NCBI RefSeq assembly: GCF_007115105.1 | Contig: NZ_SULJ01000003.1 | Span: forward strand, 186,001-250,000 | Reading direction: 5' to 3' | DNA: 64,000 nt | From: Clostridium sp. HBUAS56010 | GTDB taxonomy: Bacteria > Bacillota > Clostridia > Lachnospirales > Lachnospiraceae | Part shown: positions 8,102-17,429 of the stretch, piece after piece | Layout of the letters: each line of letters opens with the position of its first letter | Position numbering within the stretch: position 1 is the stretch's first letter | Notes under the pieces: model-generated | Seen by the model: only the letters and a program-made list of their open reading frames with translations | Told to the model about the DNA's origin: nothing | Database searches by the model: none | Made by a program: the position numbers and the translations under genes

Positions 8102-9517
8102 ATGAAAGATTCGAATGGAAAATACGATGTGATCATCATTGGTGCAGGCCCTTCCGGCATTTTCTGCGCCTATGAGCTCATTGAGAAGAAACCAGAACTC
8201 AAGATTCTTATGATTGAAAAGGGACGCCGCATTGAAAACCGGACCTGTCCCAAGCGAACCACCAAAGTCTGTGTGGGATGCAAGCCGTGTTCCATTACAA
8301 CCGGATTTGCAGGAGCCGGAGCATTTTCTGACGGAAAGCTTTCCCTGTCTCCGGATGTAGGCGGGAATCTGCCTGAGATCTTAGGATACGACAAGACGGT
8401 GGAATTGTTAAAGGAATCTGATAACATCTACCTGAAATTTGGTGCAGATGAGAATGTCTATGGTGTGGATAAACAAAAGGAAATCGAAGAGATCCGCCGG
8501 AAAGCCATCAATGCAAATTTAAAACTGATTGAATGTCCCATCCGTCACTTAGGTACGGAGGAAGGTTATAAAATCTATACCCGGCTTCAGGAACACCTGC
8601 TGGCAATGGGGGTTGAGATGAAGTTTAACACGATGGTTAAGGATATCCTGATTGAAGGAAACCGGGCAACTGGTGTGATGACGGATCACGATGAGACATT
8701 CCTTGCCGGAGAAATCGTTTCTGCCATCGGGCGGGAAGGTTCCGACTGGTTCAGCCATATCTGTAACAATCATGGCATAGAAACCATGGTTGGAACCGTT
8801 GATATCGGAGTCCGGGTTGAGGTCCGGGATGAGGTGATGGAGTTTTTAAACAAGAATTTATATGAAGCAAAACTTGTTTACTATACTCCGACCTTTGATG
8901 ATAAAGTGCGTACATTCTGCACCAATCCTTCCGGAGAAGTTGCTACAGAATATTATGAGAACGGGCTTGCTGTTGTAAACGGTCATGCTTACAAATCAAA
9001 AGAATATAAAACAAACAATACAAACTTTGCCATTCTGGTGTCCAAGAATTTTACCAAACCGTTTAAAACTCCAATTGAATACGGAAAGCATATCGCACAG
9101 TTGAGTAACATGCTTTGTGATGGAAGAATCCTTGTGCAGACCTTTGGGGATTTCCAAAGAGGACGGCGTACCACAGAGGAACGGCTATGCAGAAATAACC
9201 TGATCCCCACATTAAAAGATGCGGTTCCTGGTGATCTGTCTTTGGTATTTCCTCACCGGATCATGGTTGACATAAAAGAAATGCTGCTGGCTCTGGATAA
9301 AGTCACACCAGGGATTGCCAGCGATGAAACACTCCTGTATGGTGTTGAGGTAAAGTTTTACTCAAATAAAGTTGTAGTAAATCAGGACTTTGAAACCAGT
9401 GTGGAGGGATTACGGGCTATTGGTGACGGGGCTTCTGTAACCCGTGGGCTCCAGCAGGCTTCTGCCAATGGGATTAGTGTGGCAAGGAGTATTCTTTTCT
9501 CTCTTTCTACTAAATAA
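8102..9517 (+). CDS. FAD-dependent dehydrogenase of the YtfN-like/uncharacterised NAD(P)/FAD family
   Basis: 471 residues. The N-terminus has the dinucleotide-binding motif YDVIIIGAGPSGIFCAYEL, and a four-cysteine patch follows (residues about 55-72: CPKRTTKVCVGCKPC). Near the C-terminus is the second FAD contact, GLRAIGDGASVTRGLQQA, close to the stop. This is the architecture of the conserved 'uncharacterised FAD-dependent dehydrogenase' family found across anaerobes; the substrate is not known. The start at ATG 8102 was preferred to the GTG at 8081 because AAAAGGAG sits at proper spacing for 8102. It stands alone on the plus strand, ended by the hairpin at 9551-9594. Confidence 0.8.
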   Translation: MKDSNGKYDVIIIGAGPSGIFCAYELIEKKPELKILMIEKGRRIENRTCPKRTTKVCVGCKPCSITTGFAGAGAFSDGKLSLSPDVGGNLPEILGYDKTVELLKESDNIYLKFGADENVYGVDKQKEIEEIRRKAINANLKLIECPIRHLGTEEGYKIYTRLQEHLLAMGVEMKFNTMVKDILIEGNRATGVMTDHDETFLAGEIVSAIGREGSDWFSHICNNHGIETMVGTVDIGVRVEVRDEVMEFLNKNLYEAKLVYYTPTFDDKVRTFCTNPSGEVATEYYENGLAVVNGHAYKSKEYKTNNTNFAILVSKNFTKPFKTPIEYGKHIAQLSNMLCDGRILVQTFGDFQRGRRTTEERLCRNNLIPTLKDAVPGDLSLVFPHRIMVDIKEMLLALDKVTPGIASDETLLYGVEVKFYSNKVVVNQDFETSVEGLRAIGDGASVTRGLQQASANGISVARSILFSLSTK

Positions 9518-9550
9518 ACAATAGTGTATATACTCTGGGCTAAAAAAATA

Positions 9551-9594
9551 AGTGTAATTGTCAGGGCACCGCATTACACCATGACAATTACACT
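9551..9594. terminator. bidirectional terminator
   Basis: 13-bp perfect arms (9551-9563 with 9582-9594) and an 18-base loop between convergent genes. The minus-strand side continues into ATTTTTTT and so serves the HAD/xpt transcript best. Confidence 0.85.
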
Positions 9595-9633
9595 CTTATT
9601 ATCTAAAAATAATCAGACAAACCCTTTTTCAAC

Positions 9634-10431
9634 CTATATTAACCCTAACTCCTCCATGGCATATGCCACTCCGTCATCTTCCACGTTCTTTGTAAAAAAT
9701 GTAGCATAAGGTTCCAGTTCCACGCTGTGATGTCCCATGAGGACACAATTTTTTGCAAACTGAAACATGGATAAATCATTGGTGCTGTCTCCAAACACAT
9801 AAACATCTTCCAGATCAATTCCATAATGCTTCATCACCAGTTTAATTCCTGTCGCCTTTGAAAATCCTGCTGGTACACATTCATAGAAGTCACCACCACG
9901 GTCTATGATATCGAAGTCTTCTCCCAATGCCTTTGAAAATCCTTCCATATCGCTGTTTTCATCCCGGAAAACACAGAACTTATCAAATTCATAACAGTCC
10001 TCATCCCAGCCATAAGAAGAGACTAAGCCATTATCCCGCATTCTGGCCTTCATCTTCTCCACTTTTGGCATCCAAGAGGTTTCCTTCCGGAAATAACATC
10101 CCTGGGTCCCCTCTAAAATCCCATCTAACTTATGCTCTGCAATAATCCTCTTGATCCGCTGTCCCTTTTCATGGGGAATCACAGAAGAGTACAAGATCTG
10201 ATCTCCGGCTACCACACGCGTTCCGCATCCGCAGCAGTATCCATCCACTTCAATCAGTTCTTCTATGGGACCGATCAGGCTGTAAGCCCGTCCAGTATTA
10301 ATAAATACCAGATGACCTTTTTTGCGAGCCTGGAAAATTGCTTCTTTTGCGCTATCGGGTACATTCCCGTTAATTTCAGAAAGCAATGTGCCATCTATAT
10401 CAAAAAACAGCGCCTTATGTCTATTTCTCAT
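9634..10431 (-). CDS. HAD-superfamily (Cof-type) phosphatase
   Basis: 265 residues with the HAD motifs in order: motif I FFDIDGTLLS (nucleophile Asp near residue 11), motif II INTGR, motif III lysine near GFSKATGIK, and motif IV VFGDSTNDLSM. The C2B-type cap between motifs II and III marks the Cof subfamily, which dephosphorylates sugar phosphates, nucleotides or flavin precursors; the substrate cannot be read from sequence. Its start overlaps the xpt stop by 4 bp (ATGA), so it is translationally coupled to xpt, which makes a nucleotide-related substrate a reasonable but unproven guess. Confidence 0.88.
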   Translation of the reverse strand: MRNRHKALFFDIDGTLLSEINGNVPDSAKEAIFQARKKGHLVFINTGRAYSLIGPIEELIEVDGYCCGCGTRVVAGDQILYSSVIPHEKGQRIKRIIAEHKLDGILEGTQGCYFRKETSWMPKVEKMKARMRDNGLVSSYGWDEDCYEFDKFCVFRDENSDMEGFSKALGEDFDIIDRGGDFYECVPAGFSKATGIKLVMKHYGIDLEDVYVFGDSTNDLSMFQFAKNCVLMGHHSVELEPYATFFTKNVEDDGVAYAMEELGLI

Positions 10432-11012
10432 TGGTCACCTCGAAAGCAAATTGTACCTGTCGTTTCATCCATCTGCTCCACAATAGCAAGAGACTCTACC
10501 TTGATGCCTTCGGCTCTGAGACGGTCTCCTCCCGGCTGGAAGCCTTTTTCAATGACAATGCCGGCACCAACCAACTGTGCCCCGGACTCCTTTACAATGG
10601 CTGCAAGCCCTTCTAACGCCTTACCATTGGCAAGGAAATCATCAATTAAAAGAACTTTATCTTCTGCCCCAAGGAATTCCCTGGACACCATTACATCATA
10701 AGTCCTTCCGTGGGTGAAAGATTCCACCTGAGTCGTATAAACATCTCCTGCGATGTTCTTTGTCTTAGATTTTTTTGCAAATACCACCGGCACATCAAAG
10801 TACTGGGCAACGATACAGGCGATTCCGATTCCGGAGGCCTCAATGGTTAAGATCTTGTTGACTTCACAGCCAGCAAAGCGTTTCTTAAACTCTTTTCCAA
10901 TCTCAACAAACAGCTTGATATCCATCTGGTGATTCAAAAAACTGTCTACTTTTAATACATCACCGGACTTGATCTTGCCATCCCTCCGTATTCTGTCCTT
11001 TAAAAGCTGCAT
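10428..11012 (-). CDS. xpt: xanthine phosphoribosyltransferase
   Basis: 194 residues, the family length, with the PRPP-binding signature VLLIDDFLANGKALEGL and the Xpt-type N-terminus MQLLKDRIRRDGKI and SFLNHQMD. It converts xanthine plus PRPP to XMP in purine salvage. It begins 25 bp after the lipoprotein foldase gene and overlaps the HAD phosphatase downstream. The short gap leaves no room for the purine riboswitch that often precedes xpt in Firmicutes, so its regulation here must differ. Confidence 0.95.
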   Translation of the reverse strand: MQLLKDRIRRDGKIKSGDVLKVDSFLNHQMDIKLFVEIGKEFKKRFAGCEVNKILTIEASGIGIACIVAQYFDVPVVFAKKSKTKNIAGDVYTTQVESFTHGRTYDVMVSREFLGAEDKVLLIDDFLANGKALEGLAAIVKESGAQLVGAGIVIEKGFQPGGDRLRAEGIKVESLAIVEQMDETTGTICFRGDQ

Positions 11013-11037
11013 AAAGGTTCCCCCTGTCGTAAAATTA

Positions 11038-12144
11038 TTATTTGATTACCGCATTTTCAGTCAGGAAATCCATGACTTTCTGATTCATAATAAAATCATC
11101 TACCGCATATTTTGTCTCTGCTTCTATTAATTTTTCAGCACTTTCATAACCCAACTGATCGGCAACCTCTTTCCGGTCATCGTCTGTTACCTTAATCTCT
11201 TCTTTGTCTGCGATTGCAGAAACTACAAGTCTCTGTTTTACAATCTCTTCTGCCTGAGCCTTCATGGTGTTTTTAAAGTCTTCTTCGTTCATTCCGGTAA
11301 AAGCACCAACAAATGTCGCAAAATCCAGACCATAGTTGGCTGCCTGGTTGGTGTATGTGGCAATAAGATTCTCATAGTTGGCATCAATGGCTTTCTGATC
11401 CGGTTCAATCTTGGCATCATTGGCAATGGCTGTGTAGATATCATTCTTCACTTTCTGATCCGCCTGGTCACCTTTGCTCTTTAAAAGATCCTGTTTTTTA
11501 CTCTCTTTGTACTCTTCAACCGTCTTAAAGCTTGTGTTTTCTTTAACAAATTCATCATTAAGTTCTGGTTTCTGCTTCTCTTTTACCCCATTAACCGTTA
11601 CATCAAATACAACTGCTTTTCCTGCCAGGTCTGCGTTTTGGTATCTCTCTGGGAAAGTAAGATTAAGGGAAACTTTCTCCCCTTTCTTTGCTCCGATCAG
11701 TCCATCCTCAAATCCATCAATAAACTGGTTGGAACCAATGGTTAAATCAGCTCCCTTAGCGGTTCCTCCATCAAATGCCACGCCGTCTTTGGTTCCTACA
11801 TAGTCGATGTTGACTACATCGCCGTCTTTTACTTCCCGGTCAACATCAACAGTCTTTAACTTGGCAGCTAAATCATTATCAATTGCCTGACTGATCTCTT
11901 CGTCCGTCACTTCAATGGGTTCTTTTGTTACTTCAATTCCTTTATATTCCCCAAGTGTCACCTTGCCATTGTCAATATCGCTTAAATCTTTTACTTCTGC
12001 AGTCTCTGGAGCAGCAGCTTCCGTTGCCTCTGTCGCAGTTGCAGTTCCCTCTTTTGTCTCCTTTGTGTCTTTCTTTCCACAGCCGGAAACAAGAGTGGCA
12101 GCAACCAGACCCAACATACAAACTTTAAAAATTTTCTTCATCAT
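11038..12144 (-). CDS. trigger-factor-like peptidyl-prolyl isomerase lipoprotein
   Basis: 368 residues from the ATG at 12144. Residues 1-22 form a lipoprotein signal ending in the lipobox LVSGC, followed by a T/E/A-rich linker (about 25-50). The body matches trigger factor without its ribosome-binding domain: an FKBP-type PPIase core (KDGDVVNIDYVGTKDGVAFDG, then GAKKGEKVSLNLTFPERY) and the alpha-helical C-terminal chaperone region (NDEFVKENTSFKTVEEY onwards). This would be an extracytoplasmic, membrane-anchored folding factor, not the ribosomal Tig. The frame extends 37 codons upstream, but those lack a ribosome site while AAAGGATGG precedes 12144; the next codon (12141) is also ATG. Confidence 0.88.
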   Translation of the reverse strand: MMKKIFKVCMLGLVAATLVSGCGKKDTKETKEGTATATEATEAAAPETAEVKDLSDIDNGKVTLGEYKGIEVTKEPIEVTDEEISQAIDNDLAAKLKTVDVDREVKDGDVVNIDYVGTKDGVAFDGGTAKGADLTIGSNQFIDGFEDGLIGAKKGEKVSLNLTFPERYQNADLAGKAVVFDVTVNGVKEKQKPELNDEFVKENTSFKTVEEYKESKKQDLLKSKGDQADQKVKNDIYTAIANDAKIEPDQKAIDANYENLIATYTNQAANYGLDFATFVGAFTGMNEEDFKNTMKAQAEEIVKQRLVVSAIADKEEIKVTDDDRKEVADQLGYESAEKLIEAETKYAVDDFIMNQKVMDFLTENAVIK

Positions 12145-12261
12145 ACCATCCTTTTTCTTTCTATTATAATGATTAACGGGAAAACACTTCTTGTCAGTTA
12201 TATCATATCGGACTGGCGAAAAAAAGCATTTTCCCGAAATTAACAAATATTTCAAACTATC

Positions 12262-13656
12262 TTACTTATAAAATGCACGAAATGCCTTATATGTATTGTA
12301 TACATCCAGCTTAGCTGATAATTCAAAGGGGGAGTGCATGGAAAGAATGGGCACGCCCAGATCTACTACATCCACATCCATGGCAGCCACATATTTGGCA
12401 ATGGTGCCGCCGCCGCCCTGATCCACAGCTCCCAGCTCTCCGATCTGCCAGTATACGCCTTCTTCTTCCATCATGGCAATGACCTTTGCCATCAGTTCTG
12501 CACTGGCATCATTGGAACCGCCTTTTCCCCTTACTCCTGTATATTTGGTGAGAACACAGCCCTTATTCATAAAACAGGAATTGCGTTCCTCGTAAACCTG
12601 GGAAAAGGTAGGGTCATAGGCTGCATTCACATCAGAGGACAGGCAGATGGAATTGCGCAGAACAGTTCGTACCGCAACGCCTGAGAGCTCAGCCAGATCT
12701 TCAATATAGTGAAGTACAAAATCTGAATTCAATCCGGTATTGCCATCAGAACCAATCTCTTCCTTGTCTGCAAGAACGGTAACCGTAGTATACTGAGGCA
12801 TAACCGCATCAATCTCAGCCATGAGGGCTGTATAGGCACAGACTCTGTCATCTTGTCCATAAGCACCAATCATGCTTCGGTCAAGTCCCACATCACAGGC
12901 TTTCTGAGCCGGAACAAGTTCAATCTCTGCCCTTAAAAAATCTGCCTCCGTAACTCCATACCGGTCATGAAGCACGTTTAATGCCAGAAGCTTTACCGGA
13001 TCTTTTAATTCCGCCTCATCTACAAAAGGAATGGAGCCGATTACAACATTCAGTTCTTCTCCCTTTAATCCATCTCTTAACTTTCTCTCATTCTGGTCGG
13101 CTGCCAGATGGGGAAGCAGGTCTGTAACACATAATACCGGTTCGCCCTCTTTTTCTCCGATATTCACTTCCACCACTTCTCCGTTCTTCTTTACGAAAAC
13201 ACCGTGCATGGCTAACGGAGTGGTTCCCCACTGGTATTTGCGGATTCCACCGTAATAATGGGTCTTAAAATAGGCCAGATCATTCTTTTCATATACTGGA
13301 TTAGGTTTTAAATCAAGCCTTGGAGAATCAATATGGGCTCCATTAATCCGGACGCCCTTTTCCAGACTTTCCTTTCCAAATGTGGTGGCAATAATGGCTT
13401 TATTCCGATTTACATAATATACCTTATCCCCTGGCTTGTAATTCTTTCCTGCTGCAAATGGAATATAACCCTGCATCTCCAGCATGGCCACTGCTTCTCT
13501 TACACATTCCCGCTCGGTCTTACCATTGTCCAGGAATTTCTTATATCCTTCACAGAACATCTCCGCTTCCTGCATCTGTTCTGGCGCTTCTTTTCCAATG
13601 TGGGGAAAACGGAAGGTCAACTCTTCCTGTAATAACTGTCCTTTTGTTTTGTCCAT
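12262..13656 (-). CDS. M18-family aspartyl aminopeptidase
   Basis: 464 residues from the ATG at 13656, which has GGAGG 9 bp upstream; the frame is open to 13719 but without a ribosome site. Family motifs are visible: INGAHIDSPRLDLKPNP (zinc ligand His and Asp), the catalytic ADKEEIGSDGNTG region, and SMHSPFELSAKLDVYNTYKA near the end with the last zinc ligand His. The enzyme forms a large dodecameric zinc metallopeptidase in the cytoplasm that removes N-terminal acidic residues from peptides. It lies between the membrane GDPD gene (63 bp upstream) and the foldase lipoprotein. Confidence 0.93.
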   Translation of the reverse strand: MDKTKGQLLQEELTFRFPHIGKEAPEQMQEAEMFCEGYKKFLDNGKTERECVREAVAMLEMQGYIPFAAGKNYKPGDKVYYVNRNKAIIATTFGKESLEKGVRINGAHIDSPRLDLKPNPVYEKNDLAYFKTHYYGGIRKYQWGTTPLAMHGVFVKKNGEVVEVNIGEKEGEPVLCVTDLLPHLAADQNERKLRDGLKGEELNVVIGSIPFVDEAELKDPVKLLALNVLHDRYGVTEADFLRAEIELVPAQKACDVGLDRSMIGAYGQDDRVCAYTALMAEIDAVMPQYTTVTVLADKEEIGSDGNTGLNSDFVLHYIEDLAELSGVAVRTVLRNSICLSSDVNAAYDPTFSQVYEERNSCFMNKGCVLTKYTGVRGKGGSNDASAELMAKVIAMMEEEGVYWQIGELGAVDQGGGGTIAKYVAAMDVDVVDLGVPILSMHSPFELSAKLDVYNTYKAFRAFYK

Positions 13657-13719
13657 TCTTAATGCCTCCATTCTTAATCCTGCCGGGTCAAAATAAAACC
13701 CGGCATGTATTATCACCAT

Positions 13720-15519
13720 CTATTTTAATACCAGCCTTAAATATTCCAGAAGATTCTCCGTTGACTCTTCCCGGTACACGATCTGTCTGGTAAGCACCGG
13801 ATAGTCTGTAATAATGTTGTCAACAGAAAGCATCTTCATCCGCTCCATTTCACTTTTGCTGTTCACTGTCCACGCATGTATGGCCTTTCCTCTTAAATGT
13901 GCCGCTTCTACCAGCTTCTCATTTACAAAACTGGAACGCAGGCTGACGAAATCAATATCGTCACTGGAATAATAATTACCATAGGCCGCTGAAATAATAT
14001 ACCCGGTGCGTATCTTCCTATCAAAGTTCTTAATCCTGGTTAAATAGGAGAACCGGGTGGAAGTGACCACGCACTGCTCATTCATCTGGTACTGGTCAAT
14101 CAAAACTGCAACCTTTTCAGGAAGAAGGCTTCTGCTTCCTGCATTCTTAATCTCAATGTTAATATTGATCTTACCCTTGCAGAATGTCATTACCTCTTCC
14201 AGAGACGGAATCTTCTCTCCTGCGTATTCATGGGAGAACCAGCTTCCCACATCAAGCTTTTGCAGTTCCTCAAAGGAATAAGAGCCAATTGTCCGGTTCA
14301 CTCCGGCAACTCGTTTCAGGGTGGAATCATGACCCAGAACCACCACACCGTCTTCTGTCTCCTGTACATCAATCTCCACATAGTCCGCCAGATCATCCAC
14401 CGCCTTTTTAATGGCTGCCATGGTGTTCTCCGGTGCTTCTCTGGAACTGCCCCTGTGAGCGGTGATCTGAACGGGACTTAAAAGTCCTTCTGTAATGACA
14501 GAGCCATTGTGAACCACCTGGAATAAGATAAAGAGACTGAACAAGGCAGCGGCTCCAATGGAAACTCCCGCCAGCCGCCGGTTGGCAAACCTGGTTCCCG
14601 AATCCAGAATATTCCCGGACCTTTTCAGCCGTTTGCTGGTAAATTGAAAATACTGGACACTTAAAGCCCCATAATTCCCAACCGTAAGCAGTATACTGCA
14701 GAAAAAGAGAAGTACCAGTTCAATTCTGCCGCATGCCGCCGGCAACAGGGCAAGAGCAAGCCGGTTGTCAGTAAAAAGTGTGATGGAAAGTGCTGCTATC
14801 AACACGCAGAACGAATACGCCAGCTTAAAAAACGCCATAAAGGCCAGATAATAAACTGCCATCACAGCCGTGACCTTGGGGATTCTATGCCTGATCAGCC
14901 ACCAGCTTCTTAAATAGCCGTCCCGAAAATTCTTTTGTTCCACCATACAGGCATGAAACGTATAAAGCCCGGGCACCACTATCAGAAGCAGCAAAAGTAC
15001 AAACAAAGCCAGACAGACCTTTCCCGGTGTCTGCCCTAAAACTTCCGACATGACAAAATTCAAAGGTTTTATACGGGAAAAAAAACGATAGATCAGGTAC
15101 AGATTGGCAAACGTACTGTTTGCCAATATCAGAAGTCCCAGACGCCAGTTTTTCCTGCGGATTTCATCAAGAAGTTTCAAAAAACCTCCAGCCAGTATCT
15201 CCCAGGGCGTTAACTTCCTGGTATAATAAATGCCCTGATAAAAAGTAAGCAGACAGCCCGCTTCAAATGTCAGGATCAAAACTCCAAGAAATGCCAGAAA
15301 AAACAGAATCAGCACGGTCCAGGGTCTCAGCAGAAAATTACCGATATTGGCACCTGTCAGATAACTGTAGCCGGCCATATGAAGGGCAGATAATAACCCT
15401 TTATCCAAAGCAAATACATACAGCGGTGTTGTTACCAGACGAAACAGAAGTGCAAATAAAAGCCCATTCTTCCGGTTATATTTAAGTATCTTTAAAGTGT
15501 CTTTTGTTAATGTGCTCAT
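13720..15519 (-). CDS. membrane-anchored glycerophosphodiester phosphodiesterase
   Basis: 599 residues from the ATG at 15519 (AGAAGG upstream). The first roughly 340 residues form a multi-pass membrane domain with about eight hydrophobic segments; the last roughly 240 residues are a GDPD catalytic domain starting ITAHRGSSREAPENT, with the ligand set VEIDVQETEDG and LGHDSTLKR, and ININIEIKN. GDPD enzymes hydrolyse glycerophosphodiesters or lipoteichoic-acid-type polymers to glycerol-3-phosphate. The topology suggests an active site outside the membrane. The product could feed the glp genes in this window, but the two loci are 35 kb apart. Confidence 0.88.
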   Translation of the reverse strand: MSTLTKDTLKILKYNRKNGLLFALLFRLVTTPLYVFALDKGLLSALHMAGYSYLTGANIGNFLLRPWTVLILFFLAFLGVLILTFEAGCLLTFYQGIYYTRKLTPWEILAGGFLKLLDEIRRKNWRLGLLILANSTFANLYLIYRFFSRIKPLNFVMSEVLGQTPGKVCLALFVLLLLLIVVPGLYTFHACMVEQKNFRDGYLRSWWLIRHRIPKVTAVMAVYYLAFMAFFKLAYSFCVLIAALSITLFTDNRLALALLPAACGRIELVLLFFCSILLTVGNYGALSVQYFQFTSKRLKRSGNILDSGTRFANRRLAGVSIGAAALFSLFILFQVVHNGSVITEGLLSPVQITAHRGSSREAPENTMAAIKKAVDDLADYVEIDVQETEDGVVVLGHDSTLKRVAGVNRTIGSYSFEELQKLDVGSWFSHEYAGEKIPSLEEVMTFCKGKININIEIKNAGSRSLLPEKVAVLIDQYQMNEQCVVTSTRFSYLTRIKNFDRKIRTGYIISAAYGNYYSSDDIDFVSLRSSFVNEKLVEAAHLRGKAIHAWTVNSKSEMERMKMLSVDNIITDYPVLTRQIVYREESTENLLEYLRLVLK

Positions 15520-15532
15520 AGGATAACCTTCT

Positions 15533-16189
15533 TTATTCTTCTTCATCCTCCTTCTGCTTTGCCTCACTCAGCTCCAGAATCGCCTCATTTAGAGAAAACA
15601 TCTTCGCATCCAGCATATTCACCACATCAGCACATGCCTTTAACTCCTGCTGCAGATACGCCGGCGCGTTGCCTTCAAATTTATAATAGATCTTATGCTC
15701 CAGGCTTGCCCAGAAGTCCATGGCAACCGTTCTGATCTGGATCTCCACCTTGGTGTCTACCGGTCCATCAGTCAGATAGATGGGAATGGTTACCACCATG
15801 TGATAGCTTTTATAACCGTTTGGCTTGGGATTCTCGATATAATCCTTTACATAAAGTACCGTTACATCACTTTGCCTGGCTATCATCTGGGCAATCTCAT
15901 AAATATCAGATGTAAAGGAACAGATAATCCGTATCCCTGCAATGTCACTTAACTTCTCCACCATATTCTCTATCGTTACGTCAAAACCGTAACGCTTTAA
16001 TTTTTTAACAATGCTGTCCGGCGTCTTCAGCCTGGACTTAACATGTTCAATGGGATTATAGTTGTAAATATGGACAAATTCATTATTAAGAATCTCAATC
16101 TTTGTACTGATCTCTTTTAATGCTGAATCATACAAAAACATCACGGATTTCCATTGGTCAACCTGGTTAAATGAACTGGGAAAATTCAT
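15533..16189 (-). CDS. relQ: small alarmone synthetase, RelQ/YjbM-type (p)ppGpp synthetase
   Basis: 218 residues containing only the RelA/SpoT synthetase domain: IVKKLKRYG, the DIAGIRIICSF motif, NPKPNGYKSYHM and VEIQIRTVAMDFWASLEHKIYYK. No HD hydrolase or TGS/ACT domain is present, which defines the small alarmone synthetases that make (p)ppGpp from GTP/GDP and ATP in response to stress. The acidic C-terminal tail (KQKEDEEE) is unremarkable. A GGGGGAATGAGG ribosome region precedes the start. It is 13 bp upstream of the GDPD gene, so probably co-transcribed with it. Confidence 0.93.
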   Translation of the reverse strand: MNFPSSFNQVDQWKSVMFLYDSALKEISTKIEILNNEFVHIYNYNPIEHVKSRLKTPDSIVKKLKRYGFDVTIENMVEKLSDIAGIRIICSFTSDIYEIAQMIARQSDVTVLYVKDYIENPKPNGYKSYHMVVTIPIYLTDGPVDTKVEIQIRTVAMDFWASLEHKIYYKFEGNAPAYLQQELKACADVVNMLDAKMFSLNEAILELSEAKQKEDEEE

Positions 16190-16319
16190 TCCTCATTCCC
16201 CCTCTCCTTCACCCGTATACGGGTCAGTATGGGCAGGAGCACCCGTCACCGAACAGCCCCCGCCCACATTGGCATTATACCACAAATACCCGATGTTTTA
16301 TATGTTTTTTCCTCAGTTT

Positions 16320-17252
16320 CTAAAATTTTAATCCTTTTAATAAAGAAGATAAACCAGTGGAAGCAGTCCCGCTTTCCTGATAATCATAAATTTCTTCTTT
16401 CAGTTCATCTTCCTCTTCTATTGCCTTCATACTCAAACTGATCTTATGATCTGCAGTGGACAAAATCTTAACCCGGACCTTCTGCCCTTCCTTTAACACT
16501 GCACCCGGATGCTTGATTCTCTGGCTGCTGATCTGGGAAATATGCAAAAGCCCTGTCAGACCATTTTCAAGATTAACAAAAGCACCGTAATCTTTGATGG
16601 TTTCAACCGTTCCAGCCATGATGGCGCCTGTCTCGCATTTGGCAATCTCCTTGTTCTGCTCTTCTTTTTGTTTTAACTGGGCAGGTTCCTTACCGGAAAG
16701 GATCAGCTTGTGATTCTCTTCTTCGGCAGTGATTACCGTTACATCAATGGTCTTACCCAGATATTCGTTTAAGTCCTCCACATAATGGGCTGCCAGCCTG
16801 GAAGCAGGAATAAATCCCCGTACGCCCTCCAGATAAGCTACGGCACCGCCCTTTACAATCTCTGTGATCTTCACCGGAACAACCGTTCGTTCCTTTAATA
16901 AGGTGTCGAATTTCTCCCATGCCTTCTGATCGCCTAGAAGTTTTGCAGATAAGAGCACATTCCCCTCTCCATCATCGGCTTCCAAGACAATGGCTGTAAT
17001 CTCTTCCCCTGCCTTTACCTCCTCAACAAGATGGTAATCCGGATCAGCGTTCATATCCTCTTTACGGATCATTCCCTGGGCAAAGTACTTCAAATCCAGC
17101 AAAATCATGTCATCGGTTACATTCACAACGGTCCCGGTCAGTACATCACCTTTTTTCACCCGCCGGTAAGACGCTTCCAGTTCTTCCTTGTAATCGTCCA
17201 TGCTCTCTACTTTTTCTTCTAATAATTCTGTTTCTCTCTGCTCCTGGCTCAT
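16320..17252 (-). CDS. S1-domain RNA-binding protein (short RpsA-like)
   Basis: 310 residues from the ATG at 17252, chosen because GGAGGAAG lies inside the five-codon upstream extension. Three S1-type OB folds can be made out: about residues 33-105 (KGDVLTGTVVNVTDDMILLDL), a middle degenerate one (about 115-185), and the best at about 205-280 (AGTVETIKDYGAFVNLENG, LLHISQIS). Firmicute proteins of this type are annotated as S1-like but are not necessarily ribosomal; an mRNA-binding role is the family expectation. Monocistronic, transcribed away from the PHP/LysR pair. Confidence 0.85.
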   Translation of the reverse strand: MSQEQRETELLEEKVESMDDYKEELEASYRRVKKGDVLTGTVVNVTDDMILLDLKYFAQGMIRKEDMNADPDYHLVEEVKAGEEITAIVLEADDGEGNVLLSAKLLGDQKAWEKFDTLLKERTVVPVKITEIVKGGAVAYLEGVRGFIPASRLAAHYVEDLNEYLGKTIDVTVITAEEENHKLILSGKEPAQLKQKEEQNKEIAKCETGAIMAGTVETIKDYGAFVNLENGLTGLLHISQISSQRIKHPGAVLKEGQKVRVKILSTADHKISLSMKAIEEEDELKEEIYDYQESGTASTGLSSLLKGLKF

Positions 17253-17429
17253 GCAAACTTCCTCCATTCATAAAATCTTGTTTTTTGTATAAAATCTAAC
17301 TATATATTTAACACATCCAGCCCCATATTGCTATAGTTTTCCGGTGAAAAGTATGATATATTTGATTTATATGGAAATGATCCCCGGAATATATTTTTAG
17401 CCGGGCTGCAATTGAGAAAGGATAAGAAA

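Noticed and set aside
11013-11037. Purine riboswitch before xpt
   Set aside because: Only 25 bp separate xpt from the upstream gene, too short for the aptamer, and no conserved elements were seen.
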